This document shows positions 62,364 to 64,000 of a stretch of 64,000 nt of DNA, one piece after another. Source of the stretch: Bacillota bacterium (lineage in GTDB: Bacteria > Bacillota_I > Bacilli_A > RF39 > UBA660). Where the stretch lies: assembly GCA_015059485.1 (NCBI GenBank), contig SVAH01000001.1:62001-126000 (forward strand), read 5' to 3'. Position numbers and translations under genes: made by a program. Under the pieces are notes generated by a model. The model was not told where the DNA came from and made no database searches. It saw only the letters and a list, made by a program, of their open reading frames with translations. The stretch's first letter is position 1; every line of letters starts with the position of its first letter.

Positions 62364-63799
62364 TGAGTAAATATTATGTAACAATCGGACTTGAAATGCA
62401 CTGCGAAGGTTCAACAACTAACTCAAAAGTTTTTTCAAAGTCTCGTGTAAAATATTCTGAGGTTGCAAACGAAAACATTTCAGCAGTAGATATGGGATTT
62501 CCTGGAATTTTACCAGTAGTTAATAAAGAAGCTGTTAAACAAGCTGTTAAAATGGCAACAGTTCTTCATACAAGAATACCTGAATATATGTATTTTGAAA
62601 GAAAGAACTACTACTACCCAGATTTACCTAAAGGATACCAAATTACTCAAAATCCTCCAGAAGAATGTGTAGGTAATGGTGGATATATTGATATAGAAAG
62701 AGAAGATGGGACAACATTTAGAGTTGAAATTGATAACTTTCACTTAGAAGAAGATGCAGCTCAATTAACACACTTATATGACACATCAATAATTAACTAT
62801 AATAGAGCTGGAGTTCCACTATTTGAACTTGTTACAAAACCATGTTTACATTCAGCAGAAGATGCAGTTTCATTCCTTGAATATGTAAGATCTATTTATA
62901 AATATTTAGATATATCTGAAGCTGATAGTAAAAAAGGTCAAATAAGATGTGATGTAAACGTATCTATTAGTGATTCAGAAAATAGTCTTGGTACAAAAGT
63001 AGAAACTAAGAATGTTAACTCATTTTCAGCAGTTAGAGATTGTATAAACTACGAAATAAAAAGACAATCTAAATTAAAAGATGAGGGCAGATATGATGAA
63101 GTAGTCCAACAAACAAGAAGATGGGATGAAGAAAGTGGTACTACTATGCCAATGCGTGGTAAAGTAGATGCTGAAGACTATAAATACTTTGTTGATCCAA
63201 ATATTCCTAGATTCAAACTTGATAGTGAATGGGTTAAAGAAATACAAAGTACAATACCAGAACTCCCATATGAAAGAAAAGCTAAATATATTAATGAATT
63301 TGGACTTTCTGAATATGATGCAACAGTATTAATTAAAGAAAAAGGTATATCTGATTATTTTGAAGAATGCCTTAAACTTGATATAGATGCAAAACAAGCT
63401 GCAAACTGGGTATCTGTAAATATAGTAGGGTATTTAAATAAGTATGAAGAAACAATAGATGACTTCTACTTGACACCTGTTATGTTAAGTGATATAATAA
63501 ATAATGTGTCAAATGGGACAATATCTTCTAAACAAGCAAAAGAAATATTCTTTAAAGCATTAGAAGAAAAGAAAGAACCTAAAAATTATATTAGCAAAGA
63601 TAATGCTCAACTTTCTGATAGAGGAGAACTTGAAAAAATAATTGATGAAATACTTGCTAATAATGAGACACAAATACAAGAATATAAAAATGGTAAAACA
63701 AATTTATTTGATTATTTCGTTGGACAAGTTATGAAAAATACACGTGGAAAAGCAAATCCAGTAATAACAAAAGAAATATTACGTGAAAAGCTTGACTAA
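62363..63799 (+). CDS. gatB: Glutamyl/aspartyl-tRNA amidotransferase subunit B
   Basis: A 478-residue GatB: VTIGLEMHCEGSTTNSKVFS at the N-terminus, RKNYYYPDLPKGYQITQ (near 75), and the kinase/cradle domain with RCDVNVSIS. The C-terminal helical and YqeY-like tail ends GKANPVITKEILREKL. It activates mischarged Glu-tRNA-Gln or Asp-tRNA-Asn. RBS AAGGAGG inside gatA. Confidence 0.97.
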   Translation: MSKYYVTIGLEMHCEGSTTNSKVFSKSRVKYSEVANENISAVDMGFPGILPVVNKEAVKQAVKMATVLHTRIPEYMYFERKNYYYPDLPKGYQITQNPPEECVGNGGYIDIEREDGTTFRVEIDNFHLEEDAAQLTHLYDTSIINYNRAGVPLFELVTKPCLHSAEDAVSFLEYVRSIYKYLDISEADSKKGQIRCDVNVSISDSENSLGTKVETKNVNSFSAVRDCINYEIKRQSKLKDEGRYDEVVQQTRRWDEESGTTMPMRGKVDAEDYKYFVDPNIPRFKLDSEWVKEIQSTIPELPYERKAKYINEFGLSEYDATVLIKEKGISDYFEECLKLDIDAKQAANWVSVNIVGYLNKYEETIDDFYLTPVMLSDIINNVSNGTISSKQAKEIFFKALEEKKEPKNYISKDNAQLSDRGELEKIIDEILANNETQIQEYKNGKTNLFDYFVGQVMKNTRGKANPVITKEILREKLD

Positions 63800-63819
63800 T
63801 AAAAAAGGGGGATGGTTAT

Positions 63820-64000
63820 ATGCCATATAATATAAACACATATGATATTGAGGATACTATTGAATATATAAATGATAATTATGAAAAAGTATTAAACGGA
63901 ATCAAAAAAAATGACCCTGAATACTCAGAGGAAGCATTATCATGTTATAAAAAATTACAAGAAAAATTAGAAATGCAGACAGGAAACCGTACTGAAAATC
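63820..64000 (+). CDS. Unknown protein, 5' part only (cut by window end)
   Basis: ATG 63820 with RBS AAGGGGG; 60 codons stay open to the window edge. Starts MPYNINTYDIEDTIEYINDN; helical, no family recognised. It is probably the next gene of the same operon, 20 bases after gatB. Confidence 0.6.
   Translation, partial: MPYNINTYDIEDTIEYINDNYEKVLNGIKKNDPEYSEEALSCYKKLQEKLEMQTGNRTEN

Noticed and set aside
1-64000. tRNA or rRNA genes
   Set aside because: I saw no cloverleaf-like segment with a TTC-A-A loop and acceptor pairing, and no rRNA signatures. Only the T-box leader is a recognised RNA class, so none is reported.
1-64000. UGA recoded as tryptophan, as in some very AT-rich relatives
   Set aside because: Several genes end at TGA with a following RBS and start (for example 2443, 5188, 7124), and Trp is encoded by TGG throughout.

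Overview
The window is very AT-rich DNA from a low-GC Bacillota-type (Firmicute) bacterium. The evidence is purine-rich Shine-Dalgarno sites, extended -10 promoters (TGnTATAAT), a T-box riboswitch, an LtaS-like sulfatase, RbgA, and both AsnRS and GatCAB. UGA is used as a stop codon, so the genetic code is standard. I cannot name the species.

Positions 1-8420 hold an array of single-function gene cassettes: methyltransferase, GNAT, ADP-ribosylglycohydrolase, membrane-anchored XRE regulator plus CPBP protease, S51 peptidase, two unknown proteins, and a queuosine-salvage Qng1-like protein. Consecutive cassettes are separated by eight copies of a junction that reproduces the start of rbgA (RBS, start codon and a peptide ending in KTNINW) and then diverges right after AACTGGT. 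The intact rbgA, with the same start, lies at 47100. I read this as serial site-specific insertion into the 5' end of rbgA, each insert supplying a new rbgA start. I do not recognise it as a described system.

Positions 8421 to about 47150 look like one large integrative and conjugative element in the same site. It carries ParB, a thioester adhesin with its sortase, a replication-initiator-like protein, SSB, VirB2/B6/B3/B4-like transfer proteins, an M23 hydrolase, an oriT-like region, ribbon-helix-helix proteins, a MobL-like relaxase and a VirD4/TraG coupling protein. Then come an AMP-dependent ligase, a hybrid histidine kinase, a type I restriction system with an invertible multi-hsdS locus and its own tyrosine recombinase, small accessory genes, and a tandem overlapping pair of large serine recombinases directly upstream of rbgA. 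The serine pair are the obvious candidates for moving both this element and the small cassettes.

Positions 47100-64000 are chromosomal housekeeping genes: rbgA, rnhB, an LTA-synthase-like gene, topA, a frameshifted thymidine kinase and an unknown gene. They are followed by a T-box-controlled aspartate/asparagine block: aspS, asnS, a second aspS, GNAT, S51 peptidase, gatC, gatA, gatB. The two AspRS genes share an identical 347-bp tract (gene conversion) and carry different anticodon-recognition residues (Leu versus His type). One is therefore probably discriminating, and the other probably non-discriminating and feeding GatCAB.
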